DNA from: Paraburkholderia largidicola
Lineage (GTDB): Bacteria > Pseudomonadota > Gammaproteobacteria > Burkholderiales > Burkholderiaceae
DNA length: 64,000 nucleotides
NCBI RefSeq assembly: GCF_013426895.1
Contig: NZ_AP023176.1
Span: 372,001-436,000 of the forward strand
Direction: 5' to 3'
The notes under the pieces are model-generated. The model was given only the letters and a program-made list of their open reading frames with translations, did not search any database and was not told where the DNA came from. This document shows positions 55,326 to 64,000 of this stretch, piece after piece. The stretch's first letter is position 1. Each line of letters opens with the position of its first letter. The translations under genes and the position numbers were made by a program.

Positions 55326-55569
55326 GTTCTCGACACATGTCACCCGATCGCCAATGGGGATCGGGTGAGGCAGATGAACTGATCCGTCAGTGATATCGCG
55401 AATGCCGTCGATTTCAATGGATGGATGTCACGGAAGTGAAAAATACGCATGAGAATCTGTCGACGGACTTTCAACAGGCTAGCGTGTCGGCTGCAATTGA
55501 CTGCAACGCGCTTGTTGCATCAACGCGATGTCGACTTGATCAGCTGGCCGCCCTGCACAGGAGAATGAT

Positions 55570-55854
55570 TTGACCGAGCGCTCGTCTGCATCTCGCACCA
55601 CTGGATATCCCAGTGATTCGTTCGAAAGATTGTTTATCGACCTGGGCGAACATTCGGCACACAAAGCGCTTCTTCTACTCACGGACGCAATTCATTGCCA
55701 GCAGCGCGATATGAATGCGTACGACTGGCTTTCGAGCGCCCTCCCTGGTGCAACCTTGAAACCAGCATTCGCGTTCGGTACCGTTGGCGAACTCTATCGA
55801 TCCTTTTCGAGGCCGGCGGAGTTTGCGCGTCTGAACGCCCTGCGACGCTCGTAG
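55570..55854 (+). CDS. Hypothetical protein of 94 residues, TTG start
   Basis: The TTG at 55570 is preceded by CAGGAG at correct spacing, while the ATG four bases upstream is immediately stopped, so TTG is the likely start. Residues 15-70 (DSFERLFIDLGEHSAHKALLLLTDAIHCQQRDMNAYDWLSSALPG) look like a helical soluble domain. No family recognised. Confidence 0.45.
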   Translation: MTERSSASRTTGYPSDSFERLFIDLGEHSAHKALLLLTDAIHCQQRDMNAYDWLSSALPGATLKPAFAFGTVGELYRSFSRPAEFARLNALRRS

Positions 55855-56178
55855 CTAATCAAGTCGATCCCTGGCTCCGGATGCAGTCGGAGCCAGCGAG
55901 AGGGACGGTGTGTGCGCGAACGTCATACGCGCATCGTTCGTCTCGACGTGCTCTCATTCGAGTTGCCTTCGTATGGCTTGTTCTGAGTTGGAGGCTGCGA
56001 AAACGCTTAGGACAATAGAATGATTTTGCGAGGCCTGCGGTGAACGCTTCGGAAAGGACGACCATTGAGCTTGAAACCGTTGGTAGCCGTTTGTCGCGGC
56101 TCAATGGGTGCCATCGTAACCATTAGCGTCGACATGGCAAGACTGCCGGATGCGTCCCGGGCAGTCTTTCGATCCGGG
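55855..56178. other. Intergenic region, no gene recognised
   Basis: About 320 bp. The only structure seen is the hairpin at 56139-56168. Open frames lack ribosome sites. Confidence 0.5.
56139..56168. terminator. Terminator hairpin behind the YWTD propeller gene
   Basis: AAGACTGCC at 56139-56147 pairs with GGCAGTCTT at 56160-56168, with a 12-base loop and T-rich ends on both strands. It lies ten bases past the stop codon of the minus-strand gene and could stop transcription from both sides. Confidence 0.7.
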
Positions 56179-57111
56179 TCAATTGTCGGCGTAGTCGATG
56201 CCGGTTAGCACACCGAGATGTGCAACGGTGGTGAAATGCAACGTTTGCGTCGTATCGATGTCCAGTTCGCGCACGTTGCCGCCCAGATCCGTCACAAAGG
56301 CGCGGCGCCCACGTGAGTCCAGTGACACGCCAATTCCCTCTTTCAGTTCGCGGGCGAGCACCTGGCGATCAACCAGCCCAGACGCCGTAATTTTCGCGCG
56401 ATTCAGTGTATTCCCGTCATGCGTATCGTCGCCTCGATCCGTCCAGTAAAGCATGCTATCGCGGTGATCGATATCGAGATCGATCGGCTCGGGTAGGTCG
56501 GCGAGGAGACATTCGATATCAGATCGGCGATCGGGCGTAGCAGCAGGCGGCAACTCGATCCCCGCACGGAAGATGCGGCCCTGTCCGCCATCCGGCGGTC
56601 CCTTTTGCGTCCAGTAGACATGCCCGTTAGCCTTGTCCAATACGATGCCTACACAATGGCGGGTCGCGTCGTTCGTATCCTCGGGAAAACTCCCGGTGCG
56701 GACGAGCTCCGTCACCTCGGAGCCATCCAGCCGCGCGCGCATGACCCGCATGCCTTCGCGGTCGCACCAGTACAGGTGGCCGCCTTCCTTGTCCAGCACG
56801 AGTTCCTTGGGCGTTCCAGCCTTACCGGAAGGCACCAGCACACGATGCCCGCTTCCGTCGAGCCTTGCGCATTCGATCGTGCCGTCGTTCGGGGGAACTG
56901 CGCCGGAAGCCGGATCGCCATCGACAAGGTGGATGCCCGTGCCCATGTTGGTCCAGTAGACCATCTGGCTTTCGGCATCGACCTTGATGCCGTCGGGTGT
57001 GCGCGTAAGGTTCGCGATGATAACCTCGTGTGAACCGTCCGGTGACAGAGCGATGATCGCGGGTGGACGAGCCTGCAGGACATACAGCGTACCGCCATTC
57101 TTCGTAGCCAC
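56179..57111 (-). CDS. YWTD beta-propeller protein
   Basis: About 310 residues from a GTG at 57111 that follows GGAGGG at ideal spacing; an ATG at 57144 lacks a ribosome site. The sequence has repeated YWTN, YWCD, YWTQ and YWTD units with intervening G-x-I-x-R-A-x-L segments, the pattern of LDL-receptor class B repeats that form a six-bladed propeller. Bacterial members resemble SMP-30/gluconolactonase-like or 3-hydroxyacyl-CoA-like lactonases, but catalytic metal residues cannot be confirmed. No signal peptide from this start. It stands alone. Confidence 0.8.
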   Translation of the reverse strand: MATKNGGTLYVLQARPPAIIALSPDGSHEVIIANLTRTPDGIKVDAESQMVYWTNMGTGIHLVDGDPASGAVPPNDGTIECARLDGSGHRVLVPSGKAGTPKELVLDKEGGHLYWCDREGMRVMRARLDGSEVTELVRTGSFPEDTNDATRHCVGIVLDKANGHVYWTQKGPPDGGQGRIFRAGIELPPAATPDRRSDIECLLADLPEPIDLDIDHRDSMLYWTDRGDDTHDGNTLNRAKITASGLVDRQVLARELKEGIGVSLDSRGRRAFVTDLGGNVRELDIDTTQTLHFTTVAHLGVLTGIDYADN

Positions 57112-57526
57112 AGTAGATACCCTCCATGAGGTCGCTATAACCATCGTCGTGCGGGCGGAGTCGATCCGCGGCCCCGCCGCTGCTGAACAGTTTCAGACTA
57201 CCTCAAATTACGTGACGGTTCCGGGTAGGGTGCGACTGTTCTCAAGCAAGTGGCGAACGGGCGGAGGCGCTCGCGCGAAGAGCAATCAAGAGGCGGGGCG
57301 CGGCAAACGTCCTGCGGGCGAACGCCGCGTGCGGAAGAGGAAGGACGACATCTGGCAACGTATCGGCCGTTGCGGACATTCGGCTTGGCCGGGATCTGCG
57401 TCAGCAATGGGCAAGATAGCTGACGGTGGCAGCATCGAGTAGCCCGACGTCAGCTTCCCGCATTGGCATTCGGCCTGACATGGTACGCGACTGCGACTAA
57501 TGACCGTTTGACAGGCATCAGGAGCA
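57112..57526. other. Intergenic region between propeller and autotransporter genes
   Basis: About 415 bp, upstream of the propeller gene and downstream of the autotransporter stop. It should contain the propeller promoter and autotransporter terminator, but no clear hairpin or repeat was seen and no gene is supported. Confidence 0.5.
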
Positions 57527-60500
57527 TTACCAGCTGAAGCGATATCCAGCCTGCCCGAACACGTTGCGCCGGTAGTCGCCGCCGATACTGTGTGCGTACG
57601 ACACGTTCGCATACGCCGTCGAGTTCTTGCCAAAGCTGCCGGTCACGCCAACGCCGATGTCATACCAGGTTTTGCCCAGTTCGTTCTGCAGCGTCGCACC
57701 GCCGACACGGGTCTGTCCCGGCGAGAAGAAGTCATGCAGCACGTTGGCCATCAGATATGGCGTGAGCGTCGAGTTCTTCGCATCGTTGCTCAGGTTGGCC
57801 TTGAACAGACGGAAACCAAGTCGTCCGCGCAGTGCGTTGGTTGTATTTGCACCGACTTCCGAAATGCCATCGTTGAAGTGGTTCAGGTGCACGTATTGAT
57901 AGAGCAGTTGCGCTTGCGGCTCGATTGCAATACCGGACGAACCCAGCGCGAATGGTTTGCCCGCCTCGCCGGAGACACCCGCGCCGAAACCGTTTTGTCG
58001 ACCGCTGCCGCCGTACACGTCGCCATATTGATTCTGGTAATGCGTCAACTGGCCGACGCCGTCGAAGTACGTGCCGTCCGGCAGATATTTCGTCCAGTAG
58101 CCGCCAACCGATTGCGCCTGTGTTTCGACCGTGCCGGTTGCGTCCGTCAACTGTCCAGTGAGACCGCGCGCGCTGTCTGCGAACGATGCGGAGGTCGAGC
58201 CGAAGCTCACCGTCGCGCCCGCATGCGTGCTGCCGCCGTTTTCACCGCGCGAGAGCGTCCAGTCCTTGCCGAACTGCGCGAAGAACGTGCGCTCATCGGC
58301 GGAGAAGCGGTCGCCCGCGTCGGCATCGAGGTTCTGTCCGCCGATGCGCCCCCATACGCCGTTTTTGCTCGCGGGCTGGTTCGCGGCCTCAACGCTTGCT
58401 ACATCGCCGACGCGTTCTTGCAGACGGCCGAGCATCGTGAAGCCGTAATCGGTGACGAGCAGCGGGGTCATTGCGTAGCCGGTCACTGCGGGGCGATAGG
58501 CAATCGGCGCGGACGTGTTGCCCGTCGTGCCCGAGGGCGAAGTCGTGCCAGCTGCGGTCGATTCGAGTTGCGATCGGAGGTACCAGCTGTTCGCGTCAGC
58601 TGTGCCGCCCTGATACAACAGGTATTCATATGCGCCGGCCTGCACCGGACCTGCGAGGTGAAAGCTGTTCGCGCCTGACGTGCCGTTGACCTGCACCAAC
58701 TGGATCCCGTCGCCGGTGGTCGTCGTCCCGCTGCTTGAACCGTTCACGCGCAGCGCCGTACTGCCGCTGGCATTGCCGACGATCACGAGACGGTCGCCCT
58801 GCGTGATAGTGCCGCTCTGGTTGAGCACTGCGTTTAGCACGACCTGGCCGTTCGTTCCGGTGTAGTTGCCGGCAACGTTCAGCACGTTGCCTGTTTGCCC
58901 CGAAGCGGCAGCCAGATTGACGACGCCAGCATTGTTCAGATCGCCGCCGATGCGCAGCGTGCCGCTGCCCGACGTCGCGAACGACTGGAGTGCATTCGCC
59001 ACTGCAAGCGTACCGTGGTTGTTGACCGACGCGGGCACGGAGCCATAACCGCCGAGCGACGCGCCGACGGCGACCGTGGTCAGCCCCGTGCCGATGCTGG
59101 CGGACGTATGAGCCGGATCGCCAACAGCAAGCGTGCCGGCCAATACGTTCGTGCCGCCTGCAAAAGTATTCGCGGCGTTCAGAATCGTGGTTCCTGTGCC
59201 GACCTGATTCACCGCACCGCTGCCGCTGATCACGTTATCGAACACGAGCGCATCGCTGCGATTAAAAGCGAGCGCGCCGTTATCGGTGATGTCGCCGACG
59301 ATGCTGCCGCTCGCGCCGCCATTGCCCAACTGCAATGTGCCGCTGGCGATGATCGTGCCGCCGGTGTAACTGTTGTTGCCGGAGAGAATCGTCGTGCCGC
59401 TGCCTAGCTGGGTGACGCTGCCGGCTCCGCTAATCGCGCCGTCGAGGGTGAGTGTGCCGGAACGATCGAGCAGTAGCACGCCGTTGTTGACGACATTCCC
59501 GACGATGCTGCCGCGGGTGCCGCCATTGCCGATCTGCACGGTGCCCGCGTCGATTATCGTGCCGCCGGTGTAGGTGTTGTCGCCAGCAAGAACCAGCGTA
59601 CCGGCGCCGTTCTTGGTCAGTGCACCCGCTCCGGAAATCGTGCCGTTCATCGTCAGTGTGGTGCTCCCATCGGTCAGCAGCGTGCCGTTCGCGACCATCG
59701 TCACGCCGCGCGCCATGGTGATGTTCGCGGTGTTTTCGAGCGTGCCGCCGTTGAACGTCAGTCCGCCGGAAGCGTCGCCCAGATTGCTGTCACTGGAAAT
59801 CTGCAGGACGCCGCCGGTCAGCGTCCACGGTGTGACGGCCGAGGTGGTGCCAGTGAGCGTCCATGTGCTCGTGCCGGTCTTTTCGAAGAGACCGAAGCCC
59901 TGGTACTGGGCTGCGGAGCCTTTCGCACCGATCTGCGAGACGTCGAAGCTCGAGTTCGTGGCCCCACCAAGTTTGAGGGTGTCCGCAGCACTGAACGCAA
60001 CGGCATTTCCAGTGAGGTGCGAGGTCGACCAGATCTCCAGCGAATTGACACCACCCGTGAACAGGACCGCGTCGCCGCTGACTGGCGTCCAGCCGGCCCC
60101 AGTCCCACCCGTGCCGCCGGCAATCGTCCCGGCGTTGATGACGGTCACGTTACTGCCTGTGATGCCCGCGCCACCAGCGCCGGGTGCAACGGGGACTGCA
60201 AAGGCGCGCACTACGCCCCCACCGCCGTTACCGCCCGTGACCGTTCCGCCCGACCCGTTGAAAACGGTGCCACCGGACACGACTTCGATGCCAGCGCCCC
60301 CATCTCCGCCTGCCCCGACGAAGGATCTTTCACCATTGCCGCCAGTCAGCGTGCCGCTGTTGGTCACGGTGCCGCTGCCCGTCAACACAACGGCCGCGCC
60401 GCCTTCGCCTCCGCCGCCACTAGCGCCGGTGAGCGTCGTACTCCCGGCCCCTCCGGTTACCTTGCCACCCGCATCGATCGTGACGTTGGCCGACGAAAAG

Positions 60501-61261
60501 ATACCTGCGCCACCGCCGCCACCGCCGGCAGCGGTAAGCACCGCACCCATGCCACCCGTTACGACGCCCGTTCCGGTGACGGTTATGTCGGCCGAAGCTT
60601 GCACGCCTGCGCCCCCTCCGCCGTTGCCGCCCGCGCTATTCACGTTGGCGACGGCGGCCTGGCCAATCTGTCCGGCACCGCCACTGATGGTGTTCGAGAT
60701 ACTCGCCTGCGAAGTAACAACCATGCCTACCGTGCCAGTCGCGCCCGACGCACCATAGACCGTGACTGTTCCATATAGCCCCGCCGCACCACCTGCCGCA
60801 CCGTTGCCGGTTGTCAGATCGAGTGCGCCGCCGCCGCCGCTGCCGTAGCTACCGCTGACCGTGCCGATGCCACCATTCTGGCCCGTTGCGCTCGATGAGC
60901 TGCCGTCCGCGCCACCCAGGCCACCCACACCAGCGCCAGTCACGCTGAGGCCGTTCCCACCGTCCGCGCTGGCCTGGCTGCTTCCGAGCGCGAGACTCCC
61001 GGCAACGGCCAGCATGATCGCCAGGGAAATCCTGCTGCGCGAGAACGGTAAGGCAAAGTTCGCACGCAATGCAGATTCGCGTATATCCGTTCTGCATTTA
61101 CTACGAATACGGTTGAATGTCAGGGCTGTGCCTTTCAGTCCAACAGAGTCTGGAAGCATTCCGCTTGAGAGGCGACTCGAGCTTTTTTTCATTATGGTTT
61201 TATGACGTATCTGATACCACGCATTTCGCGGGCGATTAATTGCACTGAATTCATTAAACAC
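57527..61261 (-). CDS. Type V autotransporter with glycine-rich passenger
   Basis: A protein of 1,244 residues from a GTG at 61261, or 1,221 from the ATG at 61192. The N-terminus has an unusually long basic pre-region (about 70 residues) before the signal core RISLAIMLAVAGSLALGSSQASA. The passenger opens with a glycine/serine-rich stretch, then several autotransporter-associated beta-strand repeats (units such as GTLTLDGAISGAGSVTQLGSGTTIL with GNNSYTGGTII). The last 270 residues form the outer-membrane barrel, starting near NGVWGRIGGQNLDADAGDRF and ending FGQAGYRFSW with C-terminal Trp. It is surface-exposed, probably an adhesin. GC-rich repeats create long false frames on the other strand. 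Confidence 0.92.
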   Translation of the reverse strand: MFNEFSAINRPRNAWYQIRHKTIMKKSSSRLSSGMLPDSVGLKGTALTFNRIRSKCRTDIRESALRANFALPFSRSRISLAIMLAVAGSLALGSSQASADGGNGLSVTGAGVGGLGGADGSSSSATGQNGGIGTVSGSYGSGGGGALDLTTGNGAAGGAAGLYGTVTVYGASGATGTVGMVVTSQASISNTISGGAGQIGQAAVANVNSAGGNGGGGAGVQASADITVTGTGVVTGGMGAVLTAAGGGGGGAGIFSSANVTIDAGGKVTGGAGSTTLTGASGGGGEGGAAVVLTGSGTVTNSGTLTGGNGERSFVGAGGDGGAGIEVVSGGTVFNGSGGTVTGGNGGGGVVRAFAVPVAPGAGGAGITGSNVTVINAGTIAGGTGGTGAGWTPVSGDAVLFTGGVNSLEIWSTSHLTGNAVAFSAADTLKLGGATNSSFDVSQIGAKGSAAQYQGFGLFEKTGTSTWTLTGTTSAVTPWTLTGGVLQISSDSNLGDASGGLTFNGGTLENTANITMARGVTMVANGTLLTDGSTTLTMNGTISGAGALTKNGAGTLVLAGDNTYTGGTIIDAGTVQIGNGGTRGSIVGNVVNNGVLLLDRSGTLTLDGAISGAGSVTQLGSGTTILSGNNSYTGGTIIASGTLQLGNGGASGSIVGDITDNGALAFNRSDALVFDNVISGSGAVNQVGTGTTILNAANTFAGGTNVLAGTLAVGDPAHTSASIGTGLTTVAVGASLGGYGSVPASVNNHGTLAVANALQSFATSGSGTLRIGGDLNNAGVVNLAAASGQTGNVLNVAGNYTGTNGQVVLNAVLNQSGTITQGDRLVIVGNASGSTALRVNGSSSGTTTTGDGIQLVQVNGTSGANSFHLAGPVQAGAYEYLLYQGGTADANSWYLRSQLESTAAGTTSPSGTTGNTSAPIAYRPAVTGYAMTPLLVTDYGFTMLGRLQERVGDVASVEAANQPASKNGVWGRIGGQNLDADAGDRFSADERTFFAQFGKDWTLSRGENGGSTHAGATVSFGSTSASFADSARGLTGQLTDATGTVETQAQSVGGYWTKYLPDGTYFDGVGQLTHYQNQYGDVYGGSGRQNGFGAGVSGEAGKPFALGSSGIAIEPQAQLLYQYVHLNHFNDGISEVGANTTNALRGRLGFRLFKANLSNDAKNSTLTPYLMANVLHDFFSPGQTRVGGATLQNELGKTWYDIGVGVTGSFGKNSTAYANVSYAHSIGGDYRRNVFGQAGYRFSW

Positions 61262-61786
61262 TTACCGGCGGGAAGATATCAGAACCTTTGGTAAGGTTTG
61301 CCCCGAAATGGCAACATGCGGCGGCGGCGCAACAGCGCGCCTGAAGCGACTTATTTACTGGCCCAAGGATGGTGTGTTTCTGCTATGCAGCCCTGCTGCA
61401 ACAAGGGCCGATACTTCCGCCTGCTCAGGGCCCGAGGCTGTTCGGAGGCGCGTCGATAGGCTTGACCAGTGGGGAGCTGGCGCCGGTGGGACGCACACCC
61501 TTTCGACGAGAACGAAGCTTTTAACGTTTTTTATGATTGTGAGTATGTGAGTTAAAAGCAGTAGATGAAAATAATCTAAAAATGCTAAATGAATGATTAT
61601 CTTCGTCGGGCGCGTATCAATAACTGTCGGTTGCACTTTCGATTCGAATGGCAGACAACTCTCACGAGTTGTGAGCACGTGGCAACGTCGACTGAATAAT
61701 CACACTGGTACATAGTCGCGTCACGCCCGAACGTGAAATCGAGGGGAGAAGAATGTCTCGCCGCAGCACTAGCTTGCGCCAACGCA
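61262..61786. other. AT-rich intergenic region upstream of the autotransporter
   Basis: About 525 bp, markedly AT-rich near 61530-61620 compared with the rest. It should hold the autotransporter promoter on its left end. No gene or repeat is supported; low GC may mark a transfer or deletion junction next to the LysR remnant. Confidence 0.5.
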
Positions 61787-62119
61787 CTAGTTATTGCTCG
61801 TCAACTCGACAACGAAGTCAAGAAAAGCTCTCGTCTTTGCCGGCACGTGATGCCGTGATGGATAGTAGGCGTACATCGGATACCGCTCGTCCGCCCAATC
61901 GGGAAAGAGATTGATCAATCGGCCTTCAGCAATCAGATGCCTGAGGCGGAGCGCGAGATCTCGGACAGCATCCCGCTGGTGGCTGACATGGTGGAGCGCA
62001 ACGCAGGCAAGCCGGGTCTTCGCTTTACCGATCGCCACGGCCAGATCTTCCCCTGGTAGTTCTTTTATATCGAGCTGCCCGCGCAGGGCCTGTTGTGAAG
62101 TGGCAGCCTTCTGATTCAC
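61787..62119 (-). pseudogene. LysR C-terminal remnant
   Basis: A 110-codon frame ending LPDWADERYPMYAYYPSRHHVPAKTRAFLDFVVEL-like: the segment LFPDWADERYPMYAYYP and AKTRAFLDFVVEL is the classic C-terminus of LysR effector domains. The DNA-binding part is absent. It lies 35 bp downstream of the MFS gene, so it is probably the remains of a former regulator. Confidence 0.7.
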
Positions 62120-62154
62120 GCCACTCGAAGCCCCGCGGCCATGCAGATGTCAGC

Positions 62155-63453
62155 TCAGGTCACGGTCCGGCCCGCCTGGCCGGCGCGTGCAGCGTCCAGA
62201 AAGCGCGCCCGCGCGGGCTTGAGAACCAGCAATGCGAGCAGCGCTGTGGCGATGTCCAGCACGATCGCGGTTGAAAACACGGGAATCCAGCTGCCGGTGT
62301 GCTGATGGAGCAGCGCGGCGAGCGGGCCACCGAAGATCGAGCCAATACCGAACGAGATGTACAGCCAGCCATAGTTGGCCGTCGCGTAGCGCGTACCGAA
62401 GGTGTCGGTCAAGGTCGATGGAAACAGCGAGAAGATCTCGCCCCATCCGAAGAACACCAGGCCCGACAGCAACACGAACAACGTCGCGTTGTCCCGCGTG
62501 AGCAGCCACAACGCCATCGCAATGCCTTCGAGTGCAAAGGCGAAGCCCATCGTCTGCTCGCGGCCGAATCGGTCCGATACCCAACCGAACAGCGGTCGCG
62601 TGAGCCCGTTGGTGAAGCGGTCGATGGTAAGCGCGAGCGGCAGCGCCGCCAGGCCGAACACGAGCACCTTGCTCACGCCGAAGTCTGCGGCAAACGACGC
62701 CATCTGCGACGTCACCATCAGGCCTGACGTTGCCATCATCGTCATCATCGCGAACATCAGCCAGAAGAGCGGCGCGCGGAGCATCTGGGCGGGACGCCAG
62801 TCGCGCACCGTGTCGCCCTGGGCGTGCTCCTGCAACGCGCTCGCCGGCTCTTCGACGGGCACCCGCAGGCCTTGCGACGCGGCGAAGCCGACCACGGCGA
62901 AGATCAGCCCATAAAGCGCAAGCGTGCCGTCGATGCCACGCGCGGCCAGCGACGCCGAAACGGGAAACGTCGTCACGATTGCGCCCATCCCATAACCCGC
63001 CGCCGCCACCCCTGCCGCAAACCCACGTCGATGCGGGAACCACCGTACCATCAGCCCGACCACGCCTACATAGACGATGCCCGTCCCGAGCCCGCCCACG
63101 CCGCCATAGGTGATGTAGAGCGCAAGCGTGCTGTCCGCGTGCGCGGCCAACATCCAGCTCGCGCCGGCCAGCAGTGTTCCGATCGAGATCAGCAAGCGAG
63201 GGCCGAAGCGGTCGATCAACGCACCCTGGAACGGTGAGCAGAACGCCTGCAGCAGCACCAGAATCGAGAAGGTCACCTGCAACTCCGGCAGCGCTATGTC
63301 CAGCTTGGTCATCAACGGCTTGGTCATCAGCGTCCAGACGTACTGCGGACTCGAAATCGACATCATGCACACGAGGCCGAGCGCAAGCTGCGTCCAGCGG
63401 CGGCGCGCCGACGCGCGCATCGGCAGCACTGCGGCTGCGTTGAGGGTGTTCAT
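62155..63453 (-). CDS. MFS transporter, oxalate/formate antiporter (OFA) family-like
   Basis: A 432-residue twelve-helix protein. The first segment QLALGLVCMMSISSPQYVWTLMTKPL and the loop IDRFGPRLLISIGTLLAGASWML are typical of OFA antiporters (OxlT-like), as is YGWLYISFGIGSIFGGPLAALL near the end. The ATG at 63453 has CCGGAGA before it. OFA proteins exchange monocarboxylates or oxalate for formate or a related anion. It follows the gamma-glutamyltransferase gene on the same strand with a 110 bp gap. Confidence 0.87.
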   Translation of the reverse strand: MNTLNAAAVLPMRASARRRWTQLALGLVCMMSISSPQYVWTLMTKPLMTKLDIALPELQVTFSILVLLQAFCSPFQGALIDRFGPRLLISIGTLLAGASWMLAAHADSTLALYITYGGVGGLGTGIVYVGVVGLMVRWFPHRRGFAAGVAAAGYGMGAIVTTFPVSASLAARGIDGTLALYGLIFAVVGFAASQGLRVPVEEPASALQEHAQGDTVRDWRPAQMLRAPLFWLMFAMMTMMATSGLMVTSQMASFAADFGVSKVLVFGLAALPLALTIDRFTNGLTRPLFGWVSDRFGREQTMGFAFALEGIAMALWLLTRDNATLFVLLSGLVFFGWGEIFSLFPSTLTDTFGTRYATANYGWLYISFGIGSIFGGPLAALLHQHTGSWIPVFSTAIVLDIATALLALLVLKPARARFLDAARAGQAGRTVT

Positions 63454-63563
63454 ACGTCTTTTCTCCGGATCAGAGTGAAGCACTCGCGCACGCCCCGTGA
63501 CGGCCGGAGGGACCGCCGCACCGCATGCGAATTAGTAAGGAGTACGATTGAATGTCGCGCGCT

Positions 63564-64000
63564 CTACCAGCTCGCGACGGCGCCATCGCTGCGCGGATCG
63601 CTGCCCCCTTCGAGGCCGCCATGTGCGTGACGCACGATCGCGCCCGCGTGGCCCATTGCTTCGTCATAAGCGCCCAGCGCTTCGACTTCGTGACCGAACG
63701 CACGCAGCGTGTCGAATGTCGCGGCGGGAAAGCGCGATTCGAGCTTGAGCGTGTCGGTGGCGGCGCCCCACGTGCGCCCGAGAAGCCAACGCGGCGCATC
63801 GATGGCGGCCTGCGGGTTCCAGCCGAACTGCGCGATGCGCGAGAACACGGCGCTCTGCGATTGCGGTTGACCGTCGCCTCCCATGTTTCCGTAGACCATC
63901 ACACGGCCGTCGTCGAAACGCGCGAGCGCGGGATTGAGCGTGTGGAACGGACGACGCAGCGGCGTCAGCGGATTGCGTGCACGTGCATCGAGCGAGAAAC
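63564..64000 (-). CDS. Gamma-glutamyltransferase family protein, C-terminal part (cut by window edge)
   Basis: The last 145 codons of a Ntn-hydrolase precursor. RPFHTLNPALARF, MVYGNMGGDGQPQSQSAVFSRI, DAPRWLLGRTWG and MGHAGAIVRHAHGGLEGGSDPRSDG are highly conserved near the C-terminus of the GGT family. The N-terminal half with the autoprocessing Thr lies beyond base 64000. The family transfers or hydrolyses gamma-glutamyl groups or acts on cephalosporin-like amides. The adjacent MFS gene may move product or substrate. Confidence 0.88.
   Translation of the reverse strand, partial: FSLDARARNPLTPLRRPFHTLNPALARFDDGRVMVYGNMGGDGQPQSQSAVFSRIAQFGWNPQAAIDAPRWLLGRTWGAATDTLKLESRFPAATFDTLRAFGHEVEALGAYDEAMGHAGAIVRHAHGGLEGGSDPRSDGAVASW

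Noticed and set aside
59574..60758. A 394-codon Pro/Val-rich frame on the plus strand within the autotransporter
   Set aside because: Complement of glycine-rich autotransporter repeats; low complexity explains it.

Overview
The window is high-GC DNA from a Gram-negative bacterium. Gene content (many LysR regulators, nicotinate and aromatic-acid catabolism, a Burkholderia-type trimeric porin, hairpin repeats of the CTACTTTTCTTTGC type) and codon use point to Burkholderiales, most likely Paraburkholderia or Caballeronia. That placement is inference from protein style; no rRNA or tRNA gene is present to confirm it. The region reads as a catabolic and accessory stretch of a secondary replicon or flexible chromosome arm: many small substrate-specific operons, each with its own regulator and transporter, mixed with decaying genes.

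Layout. 0-5.7 kb: two LysR regulators, a DUF2784 membrane protein, an MFS exporter, a DapA-family lyase and two small proteins. 5.7-6.44 kb: a gene-free, roughly 660 bp imperfect palindrome followed by a telomere-like C4A2 tract. 6.44-19.1 kb: an aerobic nicotinate (vitamin B3) degradation cluster comprising an MFS uptake protein, the MarR-type repressor NicR, the operon nicE-nicD-nicX-nicF plus a separate molybdenum subunit on the minus strand, and nicC-nicA-cytochrome subunit on the plus strand. Nicotinate dehydrogenase is split in an unusual way. 19.2-24.9 kb: small proteins, a REC protein and hybrid histidine kinase, then an SDR / old-yellow-enzyme / AraC operon in which the OYE gene is broken by a 31 bp tandem duplication. 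25-29 kb: FUSC transporter, a frameshifted mntH and a Tat-exported bicupin resembling oxalate decarboxylase. 29-33 kb: small proteins and a pair of CelD/BioF2-type acetyltransferases. 33-36.2 kb: TetR/SDR and a dioxygenase-like cupin with a hydrolase.

36.2-43.8 kb: a LysR-controlled operon with ADP-forming acyl-CoA synthetase, two enoyl-CoA hydratases, an aldehyde dehydrogenase and an MFS importer, a likely CoA-dependent pathway for an aromatic or unsaturated acid. 43.8-52 kb: a porin and a second LysR-controlled operon (PcaD-like alpha/beta hydrolase lacking its nucleophile, EthD-like protein, dicarboxylate symporter, carboxymuconolactone-decarboxylase-like protein, SDR, LigI-like amidohydrolase). 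A second, relic copy of this operon's regulatory region sits in front of the porin. This operon is the best candidate for an undescribed pathway. 52-61.3 kb: a beta-helix protein, several small unknown proteins, a YWTD propeller and a large autotransporter. 61.3-64 kb: a LysR remnant, an oxalate/formate-antiporter-like MFS protein and a gamma-glutamyltransferase cut by the window edge.

Several genes are broken or reduced to remnants (OYE, mntH, two LysR fragments, a FAD monooxygenase fragment). No CRISPR array, intact insertion sequence, rRNA or tRNA was found.
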